The position numbers and the translations under genes were made by a program. This document shows, in pieces, positions 25,497 through 34,021 of a DNA stretch of 64,000 nucleotides. The notes below the pieces were generated by a model. It did no database searches and was not told the origin of the DNA. It saw only the letters and a program-made list of their open reading frames with translations. Source of the DNA: Desulfobacteraceae bacterium (GTDB lineage Bacteria; Desulfobacterota; Desulfobacteria; Desulfobacterales; SURF-15); NCBI GenBank assembly GCA_003599475.1, contig QZKK01000232.1:8377-72376 (forward strand), read 5' to 3'. Numbering within the stretch: position 1 is the first letter of the stretch; each line of letters starts with the position of its first letter.

Positions 25497-27194
25497 TCAA
25501 GAATCTTCAAGCATTTCGCGTGCATGAGCACGGGCGGCATCGGTAACCGTTGCTCCCCCCAGCATCCGGGCAAGCTCTTCGGCCCGTTCCGGCTTTTTCA
25601 GGAGATAGATTTCAGTCAGGGTCCGGCCCCGGTGCACGCGCTTTGAAATCTGAAAATGATGGTCCCCGAACCGCGCGATTTGGGGCAGATGGGTGATACA
25701 GAGGACCTGATGATATTTCGACAGCATGGAAAGTTTTTTCCCCACCACATCCGCCACACTGCCGCCGATTCCGGCATCGACCTCATCAAAGATCACGGTC
25801 TCAACCGAATCGGTCTCCGCCGATATGGCTTTGAGCGCCAGCACCACCCGTGACAATTCACCGCCGGAAGCGATGCCGCTCAAGGGCTTCAGTGGCTCCC
25901 CGACATTCGGTGCGATCAGAAAGACGGCCCGGTCGATGCCGGATTCCGTGAGGCAGGCCCCGCCGGTGCACAGGAAAGGATGGGTCCGGGAATCTGCAGC
26001 AACGCGTTCAAAGGAGACCTGAAACCGGGTCTGGGCCATGCGGAGGGAGGCAAGCTCTTCTTCCACCTTTTGAGACAGAAGCACCGCCGCCTGCCTGCGT
26101 TCCTCCGACAGCCGGAGGGCCGCTTGAGAAAGCCTCTCATGGCATTCCACGAGTCTTTTTTCGATTTCGGCAATCTGTTCCGGCAGGCTTTCGATTCGGG
26201 ACAACGATTCGATGACCCCGTTCAGGTGCGACCGCACGGCTGCGAGCGAACCTCCGTATTTCCGTTTCAACCGGTTTAGAAAGTCGATCCGCGCTTCCAC
26301 CTCATCGAGCCGTCGATCGTTCATTTCAAGCCTGTTCAGGTAGGCACGAAGGGAGCCCGCAATTTCCTCTAATTCATAAGCCGAGCTCTGCAGCGCCTCT
26401 GCGGGTTTCGACAATGCCGGATCGATTTCAGCCGCTTTTTCCAAACCTCGCCCGGCCCCCGTCAGCTTTTCGATGACGGCCCCCTCAGCCGAGTAGAGCG
26501 TTTCGACCGCTTCGTGAACAGTCTGATAAAGGTAAGCCGAATTCTTGAGACGGGCCCGCTCCCGTTCCAGTTCGGCATCCTCTTGCGGAGAAAAAGCGGC
26601 ATCTTCGATTTCTTTTTTTTGAAAGCGGTAAAGCTCCCTCTGCGTCTCCTGGTTTTGCTGCTGCTCCTGCAGGCATCGAAGGTTTTCAATCAGCGGCAGA
26701 ATCTCCCGGCAGCATCGGGCAACCTCTTTTCGAAGCGGCATCAATCCCCCGAACCGATCGAGGATGAGCAGATGGTTTTCCTCTTTGAGCAGCCCCTGAT
26801 GGGCATGCTGCCCGGATATGCTGGCCAGGTTCTCCGTGAACTGGGCCAGAAGCTGCAGGGTCGCAAGCTTTCCGTTGATGTAGATACGACTTCGATCGGG
26901 AGAAACGATTCTCCGGATGATGAGTCCTTCACTCGCTTCGTACCCGCAAGACTCGAGCATGGTCCCCGTCCGGCTTCCGGGGGTGACATCGAAAAGCGCC
27001 TCGAGCTCCGCAGAATCAGCGCCGGCGCGGATCAGTTGGGGGGTTGCTCTGCCGCCGAGAAGCAGGTTTACGGCATTTACGACGATCGATTTGCCCGCTC
27101 CGGTTTCACCGGTCAATACCGTGAGGCCGTCTGAAAATTCGATTCTCAAATCGTCGATGATGGCAAAGTTGCGGATGGAAATTTCCCGGAGCAT
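25497..27194 (-). CDS. recN: DNA repair protein RecN
   Basis: 565 residues, an SMC-like ATPase of double-strand-break repair. Walker A GETGAGKSIVVNAVNLLLGG at residues about 30-49; a long coiled-coil middle; the C-terminal signature ASGGELSRVVLALKAI, Walker B TVIFDEVDAGIGGSVADVVG and VLCITHLPQIARFGDHHFQ. Start MLREISIRNFAIID is family-typical. It lies 58 nt upstream of the FmdB gene on the same strand and could be cotranscribed. No LexA box was identified upstream. Confidence 0.95.
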   Translation of the reverse strand: MLREISIRNFAIIDDLRIEFSDGLTVLTGETGAGKSIVVNAVNLLLGGRATPQLIRAGADSAELEALFDVTPGSRTGTMLESCGYEASEGLIIRRIVSPDRSRIYINGKLATLQLLAQFTENLASISGQHAHQGLLKEENHLLILDRFGGLMPLRKEVARCCREILPLIENLRCLQEQQQNQETQRELYRFQKKEIEDAAFSPQEDAELERERARLKNSAYLYQTVHEAVETLYSAEGAVIEKLTGAGRGLEKAAEIDPALSKPAEALQSSAYELEEIAGSLRAYLNRLEMNDRRLDEVEARIDFLNRLKRKYGGSLAAVRSHLNGVIESLSRIESLPEQIAEIEKRLVECHERLSQAALRLSEERRQAAVLLSQKVEEELASLRMAQTRFQVSFERVAADSRTHPFLCTGGACLTESGIDRAVFLIAPNVGEPLKPLSGIASGGELSRVVLALKAISAETDSVETVIFDEVDAGIGGSVADVVGKKLSMLSKYHQVLCITHLPQIARFGDHHFQISKRVHRGRTLTEIYLLKKPERAEELARMLGGATVTDAARAHAREMLEDS

Positions 27195-27399
27195 AAATCA
27201 AAACGTCTCGGAAATTTAAGAGGCACAATAGGGGTAAAAGCCCCTGTTTTGCATGGATTTTGCTCAACAGGCCCAATTTAACCGGCTCCGTTTATCGCAT
27301 ACCCGGCATGTTTTGTAAAGTGGAAGCGTCATATTGGATTTTCCAGGAGGTTCGTTCACACACACGAAACCGTCCCCATTCTAGGAACTTGGCTTCAGA

Positions 27400-27430
27400 A
27401 CCACGAAACACACGAAATACACGAAAAGAA
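27400..27430 (+). repeat. Left direct copy of a 31-nt CACGAAA repeat
   Basis: 31 nt built from ACCACGAAACACACGAAATA followed by CACGAAAAGAA. The copy at 28230-28260 is identical at 27 of 31 positions in the same orientation. The two copies bracket the rhuM pseudogene. Confidence 0.7.
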
Positions 27431-28269
27431 TGCGGTTTGTATCAAATAACCCCTCAACGGTTGCCCTTCATGTTAGAAATATTTACCACGAAGGTGAATT
27501 GCAATTGCAGCAACTTGTAAGGAATACTTACAAAGTTCGGCAGGAAGGCCCTCGCCGAATACGAGACATCTTAGGCATTATAAGCTAGACATGATCATTG
27601 CTGTGGGCTATCGAGTCCGTTCCCACCGCGGTACCCAATTCCGCGTCTGGGCCACCCAGAGGCTGCGCGAGTATATTATTAAAGGCTTTACGCTGGATGA
27701 CGATCGGCTGATATGCCACCAGCATCGACTATGACCCGGCGACCGATCCGTCGCGCGAGTTTTTTGCGGTGGTGCAAAACAAGATGCACTGGGCGGCCCA
27801 CGGACATACGGCAGCGGAAATTATTGCCGGCAGGGCGGACGCAAACCGGCCGAATATGGGCCTGACTTCCTGGATCGGGGCAAAGCCTTCAAGAGAAGAC
27901 GCCGAGATCGCCAAGAACTATCTGAACCATGAAGAGCTGGACACTTTGAACCGGATCGTAACCATGTATCTGGACTTTGCCGAACTGCAAGCCTTGAATC
28001 GGAAGCCCATGCATATGCGCGACTGGATCGCCAAGCTGGACGATTTCCTCAGGATCAGCGAGCGCGACATCCTGACCCATGCCGGCCGGATCAGTCGTGA
28101 TGAGGCCATTGAAAAAGCTCATGCAGAATATGAAAAATACCGCAAGCAGATGCTTGAAGCGCCGTCCTTAGTGGAGAAGCATTTTATCGAAGCCATTGAG
28201 GAAGTAAAAAAAATGGAAAAGAAAAAGGAACCACGAAAGACACGAAACACACGAAATAAAAACGACTGA
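27424..28269 (+). pseudogene. rhuM: rhuM-family (virulence protein RhuM) pseudogene
   Basis: Three reading frames piece together a RhuM-like protein: LYQITPQ, then TVALHVRNIYHEGELQ and VRQEGPRRI, then HYKLDMIIAVGYRVRSHRG with TQFRVWATQRLREYI, and last SIDYDPATDPSREFF with VVQNKMHWAAHGHTAAEII and MYLDFAELQALNRKP to the end. Frameshifts separate the N-terminal parts. About 40 residues are missing between FTLDDDRL and YATSIDY, and the deletion also shifts frame. The 166-codon open frame from 27769 is only its C-terminal half. RhuM genes often lie inside type I restriction loci, which fits the hsdS start just downstream. The last dozen residues come from the repeat copy at 28230. Confidence 0.8.
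28230..28260 (+). repeat. Right direct copy of a 31-nt CACGAAA repeat
   Basis: ACCACGAAAGACACGAAACA then CACGAAATAAA. It codes for the tail PRKTRNTRNK of the rhuM frame. Same orientation as the copy at 27400; the pair could have served as recombination sites or have been brought in with the locus. Confidence 0.7.
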
Positions 28270-28296
28270 AGCGGCTAAAGGGCTAAAGGTGCAGGC

Positions 28297-28395
28297 TTGA
28301 CGGATCGGAACGAACATAGGCCGGGATATAAAAAAACCAAGGTGGGGTGGATACCTAAGGAGTGGGAAACGCGATCGAACCTTTTTCCTGGTTGA
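28297..28395 (+). pseudogene. 5' fragment of type I restriction specificity gene (hsdS)
   Basis: From a TTG the frame reads LTDRNEHRPGYKKTKVGW then IPKEWETRS and stops after 32 codons. The string RPGYKKTKxGWIPxxWE is the characteristic N-terminus of many HsdS subunits. The target-recognition domains that should follow are gone. With the rhuM pseudogene 28 nt upstream this is the trace of a dismantled type I restriction-modification locus; no hsdM or hsdR remains in the window. Confidence 0.65.
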
Positions 28396-28429
28396 ATTTC
28401 CCATTCATCCGGTTTTGGCGAAGCCTTAA

Positions 28430-28522
28430 AAGGAAGTCACCCCGGAAGTCACCCCGGAAGTCACCATGGAAGTCAAAAGGCTTCTGAATGCGATAACCGG
28501 CGATCACTCCCGCAAGGAATAA
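28430..28522 (+). pseudogene. C-terminal fragment of an AlbA_2/Fic-type ATP-binding regulator
   Basis: Between two stops the frame reads EVTPEVTPEVTMEVKRLL followed by NAITGDHSRKE. The (xVTP)n linker and the xLLxAIxGxxSRxE winged-helix start are typical of AlbA_2 or Fic-associated transcriptional regulators. The DNA contains a 12-nt unit, GGAAGTCACCCC, repeated almost three times in tandem. The rest of the gene on both sides is absent or shifted. Confidence 0.5.
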
Positions 28523-28721
28523 GCTTTGCCACCTGAAATACCATGACCATTCAAAGGCGTTTTATTCTCTTCTGACCCGCTGTCAGCCGGACTGGCGGAA
28601 GCGGAAAGCGGTGCTCGATAAAGCGCTTATCTCATGAAATCCATCAATTGAAGATTCCGCACCGTTTGCTTTCGGAGGAATGCAGATATCCAATATTCTA
28701 TCGAATCCCCCGGGACTTGCA

Positions 28722-28763
28722 GGTATCGGCGATGCATCCGCGACTGCAAATGACTTCATCTGA
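28722..28763 (+). pseudogene. Fragment duplicate of the antitoxin-like gene at 33.6 kb
   Basis: The frame GIGDASATANDFI then stop closely matches GIGDASSTANDFI at the start of the HTH protein encoded at 33645; the DNA matches at 33 of 39 positions. It shows that this gene family existed twice here and that one copy has been cut to a fragment. Confidence 0.6.
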
Positions 28764-28777
28764 AATGCCAGCAAGAA

Positions 28778-28805
28778 CCGCTCCCCACGAGGGAGCGGCT
28801 CTTTT
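28778..28805. terminator. Hairpin terminator, possibly bidirectional
   Basis: Stem CCGCTCCC / GGGAGCGG (8 perfect pairs) with a five-base loop, followed on the plus strand by CTCTTTTC and on the minus strand by a weaker U-rich tail. It lies 28 nt beyond the stop of the OmpA gene, so it most likely ends the four-gene minus-strand operon. Confidence 0.6.
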
Positions 28806-28832
28806 CATGATATTGGAGAACAGTACCCCTGA

Positions 28833-30158
28833 TCAGAACTTGACGAACTCAACCCGGCGGTTGTTGGCCCGCCCTTCAAGTGTCTTGTTGCTGTCAAGCG
28901 GCTTGCTGTCGCCAAAGCCGGCGGTTTTTAAGCGATTGGACTCGATCCCTTTCCCTTCAAGCCAGGTCTTGACTGCTTCAGCCCGCTTCTCCGAAAGAGG
29001 CTGATTGATCCCCTTTCCCCCCTGGTTGTCGGTATGTCCCTCGATGGAAAATTTCAGTTCGGGGTCCTCGCTCAGAAGACCCAGGATCCTTTTCAGGGTC
29101 GGCAGCGACTCGGCTTTGATGGCGGCCTTGCCGGTATCGAACAGGATGCCGTGGGTGATGATCTTGCCGTCGGTATCCAGAGCCGACTTGATATCCTTGC
29201 CTCCGTCGGCCAGGCGGAAATTGGCGAAGAGCAGTTTGTCGGACTTGTAGTTGTTGGGCATCAGCATCTGCAGGCCAACCTGTTTGATGGGCCGCTTGAT
29301 CCCATCCGGGTCGTTGATGACCCGCCGGTTGTCGATGTAGGCTTTGGCAAAGGTGCCGTTGACACTGATTGCCACGTGATGGACTTTGCCATCGCTCAAC
29401 CCCACGTTGGTTTTGGTATTGGCCGAGGTGCTCTCCCTCCCCGAAATGTTGACCGAATAAGGCGCATTCCAATTGAAGACATCGGCTTTCCTGTCGGCAG
29501 GCACGAAAAGCACCCTGTATATGTTATGATAGCTCGATCCTTCCTTGAACGGTGCCAGCACTGCGTCGAATTCGATGGTGAATTTTTCCGGAAAATCCCC
29601 CTTCTGATCCAGTCGCAGGTATTGGGTTGCCGGAGGCTGGCCTTTATCCCCGGGAACAGAGCGCAGAAAGCGCTTCCCCTGGTATTCCACCACGTCAACC
29701 GTATTGCTTCTGCCTTGCTTGGGCCCGTCCAAGGTCCATTTGCGTGGGAACTCCCCCACATCGGTGTCGCTGAAATCATCGAAGAAGATCATTTTGTCGC
29801 CGGGAATAAAGTCAAACTTGGTCAGGACCTTTTCGGCTTCTTCGATGGTAAGGTTATCGGCAGAGGTTGCCGGAGAAGCTTCGCTCGACTCACTCCGGGC
29901 AGAACCCTTCGTGTCGCCTTCCTTCTGCATCGGCTGATTCGTATTGACCGGTTCTTTCTGGGGGTCGCTCTTGTCGCCTTTCACGGCATCCTTGACGCCC
30001 TCCTTGGCCGAATCATAGACACTGTTGCCGGCATCTTTCACCGCCCGGTTGCCGAGCTGCTTGCCAACCCCTTCCAGCGTTTTGTCCAGCCACCCGGCCT
30101 GGCAGACGCTGACGCCGGTAAGCAGACACAATGTGCTGATCAGTAATCTTTTTTTCAT
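28833..30158 (-). CDS. OmpA-family protein with DUF-like jelly-roll middle, last gene of exported operon
   Basis: About 441 residues. Signal peptide (KKRLLISTLCLLTGVSVCQA), a charged helical stretch (LDKTLEGVGKQLGNRAVKDA), a middle region starting FDFIPGDKMIFFDDFSDTDVG whose predicted strands resemble carbohydrate-binding/LamG-like sandwiches, and a C-terminal OmpA domain (FSIEGHTDNQGG, LSEKRAEAVKTWLEGKGI, EGRANNRRVEF) that binds peptidoglycan. Thus a periplasmic or outer-membrane protein anchored to the wall. I recall similar FDF(I/V)PGDKxIFFDDF proteins in Bacteroidota. AGGAGG precedes the ATG. Fourth gene of the operon, 23 nt after the upstream stop. Confidence 0.85.
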   Translation of the reverse strand: MKKRLLISTLCLLTGVSVCQAGWLDKTLEGVGKQLGNRAVKDAGNSVYDSAKEGVKDAVKGDKSDPQKEPVNTNQPMQKEGDTKGSARSESSEASPATSADNLTIEEAEKVLTKFDFIPGDKMIFFDDFSDTDVGEFPRKWTLDGPKQGRSNTVDVVEYQGKRFLRSVPGDKGQPPATQYLRLDQKGDFPEKFTIEFDAVLAPFKEGSSYHNIYRVLFVPADRKADVFNWNAPYSVNISGRESTSANTKTNVGLSDGKVHHVAISVNGTFAKAYIDNRRVINDPDGIKRPIKQVGLQMLMPNNYKSDKLLFANFRLADGGKDIKSALDTDGKIITHGILFDTGKAAIKAESLPTLKRILGLLSEDPELKFSIEGHTDNQGGKGINQPLSEKRAEAVKTWLEGKGIESNRLKTAGFGDSKPLDSNKTLEGRANNRRVEFVKF

Positions 30159-30181
30159 CTCTCCTCCTGTTCGCATGCATT

Positions 30182-31381
30182 TTATTGATTGATGGTCGGC
30201 CGGGACAAATCGAAGTCGATGGTGACGATGGTCTCTTCCTCCTTATCCTTGTCATAGAACCGGAGCTGTTTCGTTTCTTTCAGCCGCGTATCATAAGGGG
30301 TGCCCCGAAAGCCTTCAAAGGTATATTCCATGGGGCGGGTGAAGGTTCCCGGCAGCGTTTGCTTCTTGTGTTCAACATCGCAGCTGCCCTCGGCAGATTC
30401 ACTGAAATTGCTGTACATTTTTCCTTTTGCCGAAGTTGCTGCCACCGTAATGGTATAGGTGTCGTCATCTTGAAAGTGAAGTCTAACCGCAGCATCCTTG
30501 TTATCGGAATCGCTCGTAGCGCTTTTATCGGACAGACCGGATACCGTTTTCGTCGCGTTACTGGCCCGGGTGAAGCGCCACTGGGCCTTTTTCCCAGACG
30601 CGCACTCATGGCAAGCGTCAAACTCTTCCATCCCCGATTCCTCAACATACGACCCTTCCATGGTTCCCTTGGCATCCGGTATGCCATAACGTTCCAGTTT
30701 CCACGTTTCCTTACTGGATACCTTCGTATAATCGGTTTTCTTCCATTGCCAGGTACCCCCATTACAGTACTTAGAGGCGACCTCCTCATGTTTCTGGTCG
30801 CGCTTCGTTTCAACCGTTACGGTGACCGGACCCTTCACAGGGCAGATCTCTCCACCTCGATATTCACGCTCATCAGACAAATACTTGGTAAAGCCCTCGA
30901 TGAGGTGGTCTGCTGTTTTATCCACTGCGGCCGTAGCCGCCCCATACGACCGAAATACCTCGGATTCGGTATAAAAAGGGAAGCCGGTTTTTTTCTTGTT
31001 CTTGGCAATGATATTGAATTGATAAAAGTTCAGCTCTTTCATGGCGGTGATTTTTATGATGATCAGATATTTCATATCCATCATGCCCTGGATGTTGGAA
31101 AGCTCGTTTTCTACTTTTGCTTCATCCGTCCCCAAGAGCTGCTGCTGCCGGATAAAATTCAATGAGTCTTTAAGTCCGACGGAGTCCATGACATGGAGAC
31201 AGGTATAATGACGAACCAGCGAGCTGGTAAGCCGCCCCAGGAGGAGTTGTTGCAACACCTCCCCTTCATCGGAACCGCCTTCGACTGCTGAATGAATATA
31301 CACATAGGCCTGGGTATAGGCATGTACCCGGCCGGCAGACAGCAGCAGGGCCGACAGGATCAGCAATATCGGTCTTTTCAT
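30182..31381 (-). CDS. Exported protein of unknown function (third gene of exported operon)
   Basis: About 399 residues. Signal peptide LILSALLLSAGRVHA, then a globular domain with GEVLQQLLLGRLTSSLV, DSVGLKDSLNF and MKYLIIIKITAMKELNF. This arrangement looks like the alpha/beta domain of FlgO/TolB-N-type lipoproteins that test for small-protein names (inference). The C-terminal half is beta-rich with Thr/Lys repeats and a Cys pair (CHEC) in the middle. No family is recognised. Its ATG overlaps the stop of the leucine-rich-repeat gene (ATGA), so translation is coupled. Confidence 0.75.
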   Translation of the reverse strand: MKRPILLILSALLLSAGRVHAYTQAYVYIHSAVEGGSDEGEVLQQLLLGRLTSSLVRHYTCLHVMDSVGLKDSLNFIRQQQLLGTDEAKVENELSNIQGMMDMKYLIIIKITAMKELNFYQFNIIAKNKKKTGFPFYTESEVFRSYGAATAAVDKTADHLIEGFTKYLSDEREYRGGEICPVKGPVTVTVETKRDQKHEEVASKYCNGGTWQWKKTDYTKVSSKETWKLERYGIPDAKGTMEGSYVEESGMEEFDACHECASGKKAQWRFTRASNATKTVSGLSDKSATSDSDNKDAAVRLHFQDDDTYTITVAATSAKGKMYSNFSESAEGSCDVEHKKQTLPGTFTRPMEYTFEGFRGTPYDTRLKETKQLRFYDKDKEEETIVTIDFDLSRPTINQ

Positions 31382-32268
31382 TGGGTGACAATCCTGCATT
31401 CCGGCAGCAGCTTCGCAAGCTGTGCCTGCTCCATCGAAGTTATCCCGGTTTTACCGACGCCCAGTTCCCTGAGGTTGATCTGTTTGCCGAGTGTCGGCAG
31501 TACGGTCGTCATGGGGTTCATGTCGACGTGCAGCACTTTCAGCTTGTGCATGGTAGCGATTGAGGCAGGGATCTTGTTTAGATTGTTGTTGAAAAGAGTG
31601 AGCTTCTCCAGGCCGGCAAAAACGCCGATCGTTTCCGGCACGGCAGACAGGTAATTCTTGAAGTTGAAGATGTGCAGCTCCGTCAGCGGCAGATGCTTGG
31701 CCTTGTCCAGAACTCTCGGCAAGTCAACAGGCGCGCCATGCATCCCCCCGGTCAGGACCAGCGTTTCGATGCCGGTGAATTTCTCCAGCAGGTCAACCAG
31801 CAGCGGCGCTTCTTTACGCGAAAAATCGATGACCAGCACCGTCTGGGCCTGGTAAAAGTCCGTGTTTTTCACGCTCGGATCGCGGTCTTCTTCATACACT
31901 TTGATGATTTTCTCGCGAACCGGCTCCGCCAGGTCGACCTCGGCTCCTTTCCCCTTTTCCGCAAGCTTCTGGGTCTGATCCCACATATTCTCCCGGGTCA
32001 ACACGGCCTTGTCGTCATCCGCTTCGGGCCGGGCTTCACCCCGGGCCTGGGATTCTGCTGCATCCCGATCCTGCTGCAGCTTCTGCAGTTGTTTCATGAG
32101 CTGATCGATCCTGGATCTTACATTCGGATCGTTCCGGGAGGTTTGCTTGCGGAGGACGCGCAGCTCCTTCCTTATGGCAGCCGGATCGGTGGGCAGTGCT
32201 GTCGCGCACAGTGCAATATGCGACATTGCGATCAGAACTGCCGAAAGGACGAATGCTGCAGGTTTCAA
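31378..32268 (-). CDS. Exported leucine-rich-repeat protein (second gene of exported operon)
   Basis: 296 residues from a TTG start; the hydrophobic AFVLSAVLIAMSHIALCATA is a signal peptide, which supports that start over the later ATG. A charged helical stretch (KELRVLRKQTSR to LQKLQQDRDAAESQA) is followed by about five leucine-rich repeats: LPLTELHIFNFKNYLSAVP, LEKLTLFNNNLNKIPASI, LKVLHVDMNPMTTVLPTL and LRELGVGKTGITSMEQAQ. LRR domains bind protein partners. It lies 19 nt after the coiled-coil gene and overlaps the next gene by four bases. Confidence 0.8.
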   Translation of the reverse strand: MKPAAFVLSAVLIAMSHIALCATALPTDPAAIRKELRVLRKQTSRNDPNVRSRIDQLMKQLQKLQQDRDAAESQARGEARPEADDDKAVLTRENMWDQTQKLAEKGKGAEVDLAEPVREKIIKVYEEDRDPSVKNTDFYQAQTVLVIDFSRKEAPLLVDLLEKFTGIETLVLTGGMHGAPVDLPRVLDKAKHLPLTELHIFNFKNYLSAVPETIGVFAGLEKLTLFNNNLNKIPASIATMHKLKVLHVDMNPMTTVLPTLGKQINLRELGVGKTGITSMEQAQLAKLLPECRIVTQ

Positions 32269-32287
32269 TTGCCTGAACCCTTTGGGG

Positions 32288-33331
32288 TTATGGGGTTATG
32301 GTCCCGGCGTCGCCGTCACAGTGAGAACCGGCGGGCGCGGAGGGATCTCTGGACATATATTTATACGCCTCGCCCAGATACCGGGCATAATCCTGAACCG
32401 TTTCGAGGCCGGAAAGCCCGACCGATTCGCGGGGGAGAGGAACCCCGACCTGGTTCTGCTGCATCTCACTCATTACCTCGTCCAGGCGGCGGTGGTGAGA
32501 AATCGACGTCTCGATGGAAGCCTGGTAGGCTTTCAAAGCCTTCAAAAACTTGGGCCCCATGTAACTGCAATAGTTATCACGAGCTCCCGTTATTCTCTCC
32601 TCCTGTTGATCGAGTCTGTCGCAGGGAGCTCCTTCATTCATCATTTTGTCCAGAGTCTTTTGCTCTTTTTCCAGCCGGCTTTTCAACGATAATCCCTGCT
32701 CATCCTTTTCAAGCTCTGTTACCCTTTCCTGCATAGCGGTCCTTAGCCCGACCGTTTTTTTTGTCAATTCCGCCTGTTCTCTGGCAAGCGCGATGTTGTC
32801 CGTGATTTTTTGTTTTCCGGCATTCACTTCGTCTTTCGATTTCATCAGGTCGTTGGCCTGCTGCTCGCCGGCCATTGCCTTGGCCCAATCGACGTTCGCC
32901 CCGACCTTCCCTTCTTTTTGCGCCTTTTTCTGGTCCTTAAGCTCCTGCATGGAGACGCCGAACTTTTCTTCCATCATCTTCTCGGCCATCTTCCTTTTCT
33001 CGGCTTTTGACATTTTCTTCATTTCCGCCTGGCTTTTCCCTTGGAAACCGGGCATATCCACCGCATTTTCCTGCATCTTTTTACTGTTACTTTCCAGCCA
33101 CTTCTTCATGGCTCTGCGGCGACCGCCGACCTCATCGTCAAGCTCTTTCTTCGTGGCGAAAAATTCCTCTTTAAACCTCTCGATTTCTTCAGCAGTCACA
33201 ACGCATCCGGCAGATGGAGGTGACGGCAGAGCGCTAAGATATTCATTGGGGCCTTTGACGCCTGTCATCCCGGCGTAAACCGCAGTTACAGACCAACTGA
33301 TGATGCTCACTACAGTCAAAAGAATTTTCAT
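32288..33331 (-). CDS. Exported coiled-coil protein (first gene of exported operon)
   Basis: About 347 residues. Signal peptide (ILLTVVSIISWSVTAVYA), then mostly charged helix with predicted coiled coils: EEIERFKEEFFATKKELDDE, KKMSKAEKRKMAEKMMEEKF and LEKDEQGLSLKSRLEKEQKT. Two Cys flank the last third (APCDRL, NYCSYM). No family recognised; helical MSKAEKxKMAExM proteins are known to me from Bacteroidota as hypothetical proteins. GGAGG precedes the ATG; the 43-codon longer open frame has no signal peptide and is rejected. Heads the four-gene run. Confidence 0.78.
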   Translation of the reverse strand: MKILLTVVSIISWSVTAVYAGMTGVKGPNEYLSALPSPPSAGCVVTAEEIERFKEEFFATKKELDDEVGGRRRAMKKWLESNSKKMQENAVDMPGFQGKSQAEMKKMSKAEKRKMAEKMMEEKFGVSMQELKDQKKAQKEGKVGANVDWAKAMAGEQQANDLMKSKDEVNAGKQKITDNIALAREQAELTKKTVGLRTAMQERVTELEKDEQGLSLKSRLEKEQKTLDKMMNEGAPCDRLDQQEERITGARDNYCSYMGPKFLKALKAYQASIETSISHHRRLDEVMSEMQQNQVGVPLPRESVGLSGLETVQDYARYLGEAYKYMSRDPSAPAGSHCDGDAGTITP

Positions 33332-33644
33332 GTCGACCTCCATCGAACGATCGTCGGGGAATTGATTATCCGTCAAAGCTCCGGCTGTTTCCGCCCGATC
33401 CGATTCATGCAGCGCATGCCGGACCCGGCAGAGGCTACAATCCCATGCTCGGTCAGCCACGGCTCGTCATGATTCAGGTTCCCGGTGTGCAGAGGCAGAT
33501 CCAGGTGCAGGGTGCAGATAAGATCTTTCTTTTAGAGCGCCAGTGTATGGCAAAAGGCTACTTGTTTGTCAATCGAAAAAATCCCACAATATGGTACAGG
33601 CAGAAATGAGATTTAGCGGACATTAAAAAAGCTCGAGGAAAAGG
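33332..33644. other. Gene-poor stretch upstream of the exported operon
   Basis: No convincing gene. A 54-codon plus-strand frame at 33445-33609 (MLGQPRLVMIQVPGVQRQIQ at its start) has no binding site and no recognised relative; it may be a decayed end. Near its 3' end TTGTCA (33566) and TATGGT (33590) are 18 nt apart and could be the promoter of the antitoxin-like gene. Confidence 0.35.
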
Positions 33645-34007
33645 ATGATGAAAAAACAGATAAAAGTGGGCATTGGAGATGCATCTTCGACTGCAAATGA
33701 TTTCATCGATGCGTGGAAGCGCGCAGAAAGCGGAAAAGCGGTCGAAGCTGAGCATAAGCTCCATTTTGAAAACCTGGAAATTCTTCTAAAAACGCTTACC
33801 GCCGGGCGCTGGATCCTCCTTAAGTCGCTGCGGAAGAATGGCCCTCTGAGCATCCGGGCGCTGGCAAACGAATTGGGGCGAGACTACAAAAACGTCCACA
33901 CGGATGTGCGGCGCCTGGAGCAACTCGGCCTGATCGAACGGACCCGGGAGGATAAGGTGGAAGTCCCCTGGGATGTGGTGGAAGCGCAGCTTGAATTGGC
34001 GGCTTGA
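33645..34007 (+). CDS. HTH protein of the HVO_A0114/TumA antitoxin type
   Basis: 120 residues. The N-terminal GIGDASSTANDFIDAWKRAE and the winged helix LLKSLRKNGPLSIRALANEL followed by GRDYKNVHTDVRRLEQLG match the HVO_A0114 family, which includes antitoxins paired with TumE/DUF6516 toxins. No toxin gene is next to it: the upstream 300 nt are empty and downstream is a convergent, truncated doc. It is therefore probably an orphan antitoxin or a solitary regulator. Two adjacent ATGs follow GAGGAAAAGG; the first is used. A fragment of a paralogue survives at 28.7 kb. Confidence 0.75.
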   Translation: MMKKQIKVGIGDASSTANDFIDAWKRAESGKAVEAEHKLHFENLEILLKTLTAGRWILLKSLRKNGPLSIRALANELGRDYKNVHTDVRRLEQLGLIERTREDKVEVPWDVVEAQLELAA

Positions 34008-34021
34008 TATCTTTTGCAGGA

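Noticed and set aside
28433..28475. Possible CRISPR-like array
   Set aside because: Only three 12-nt units without spacers, inside a coding linker (xVTP)n.
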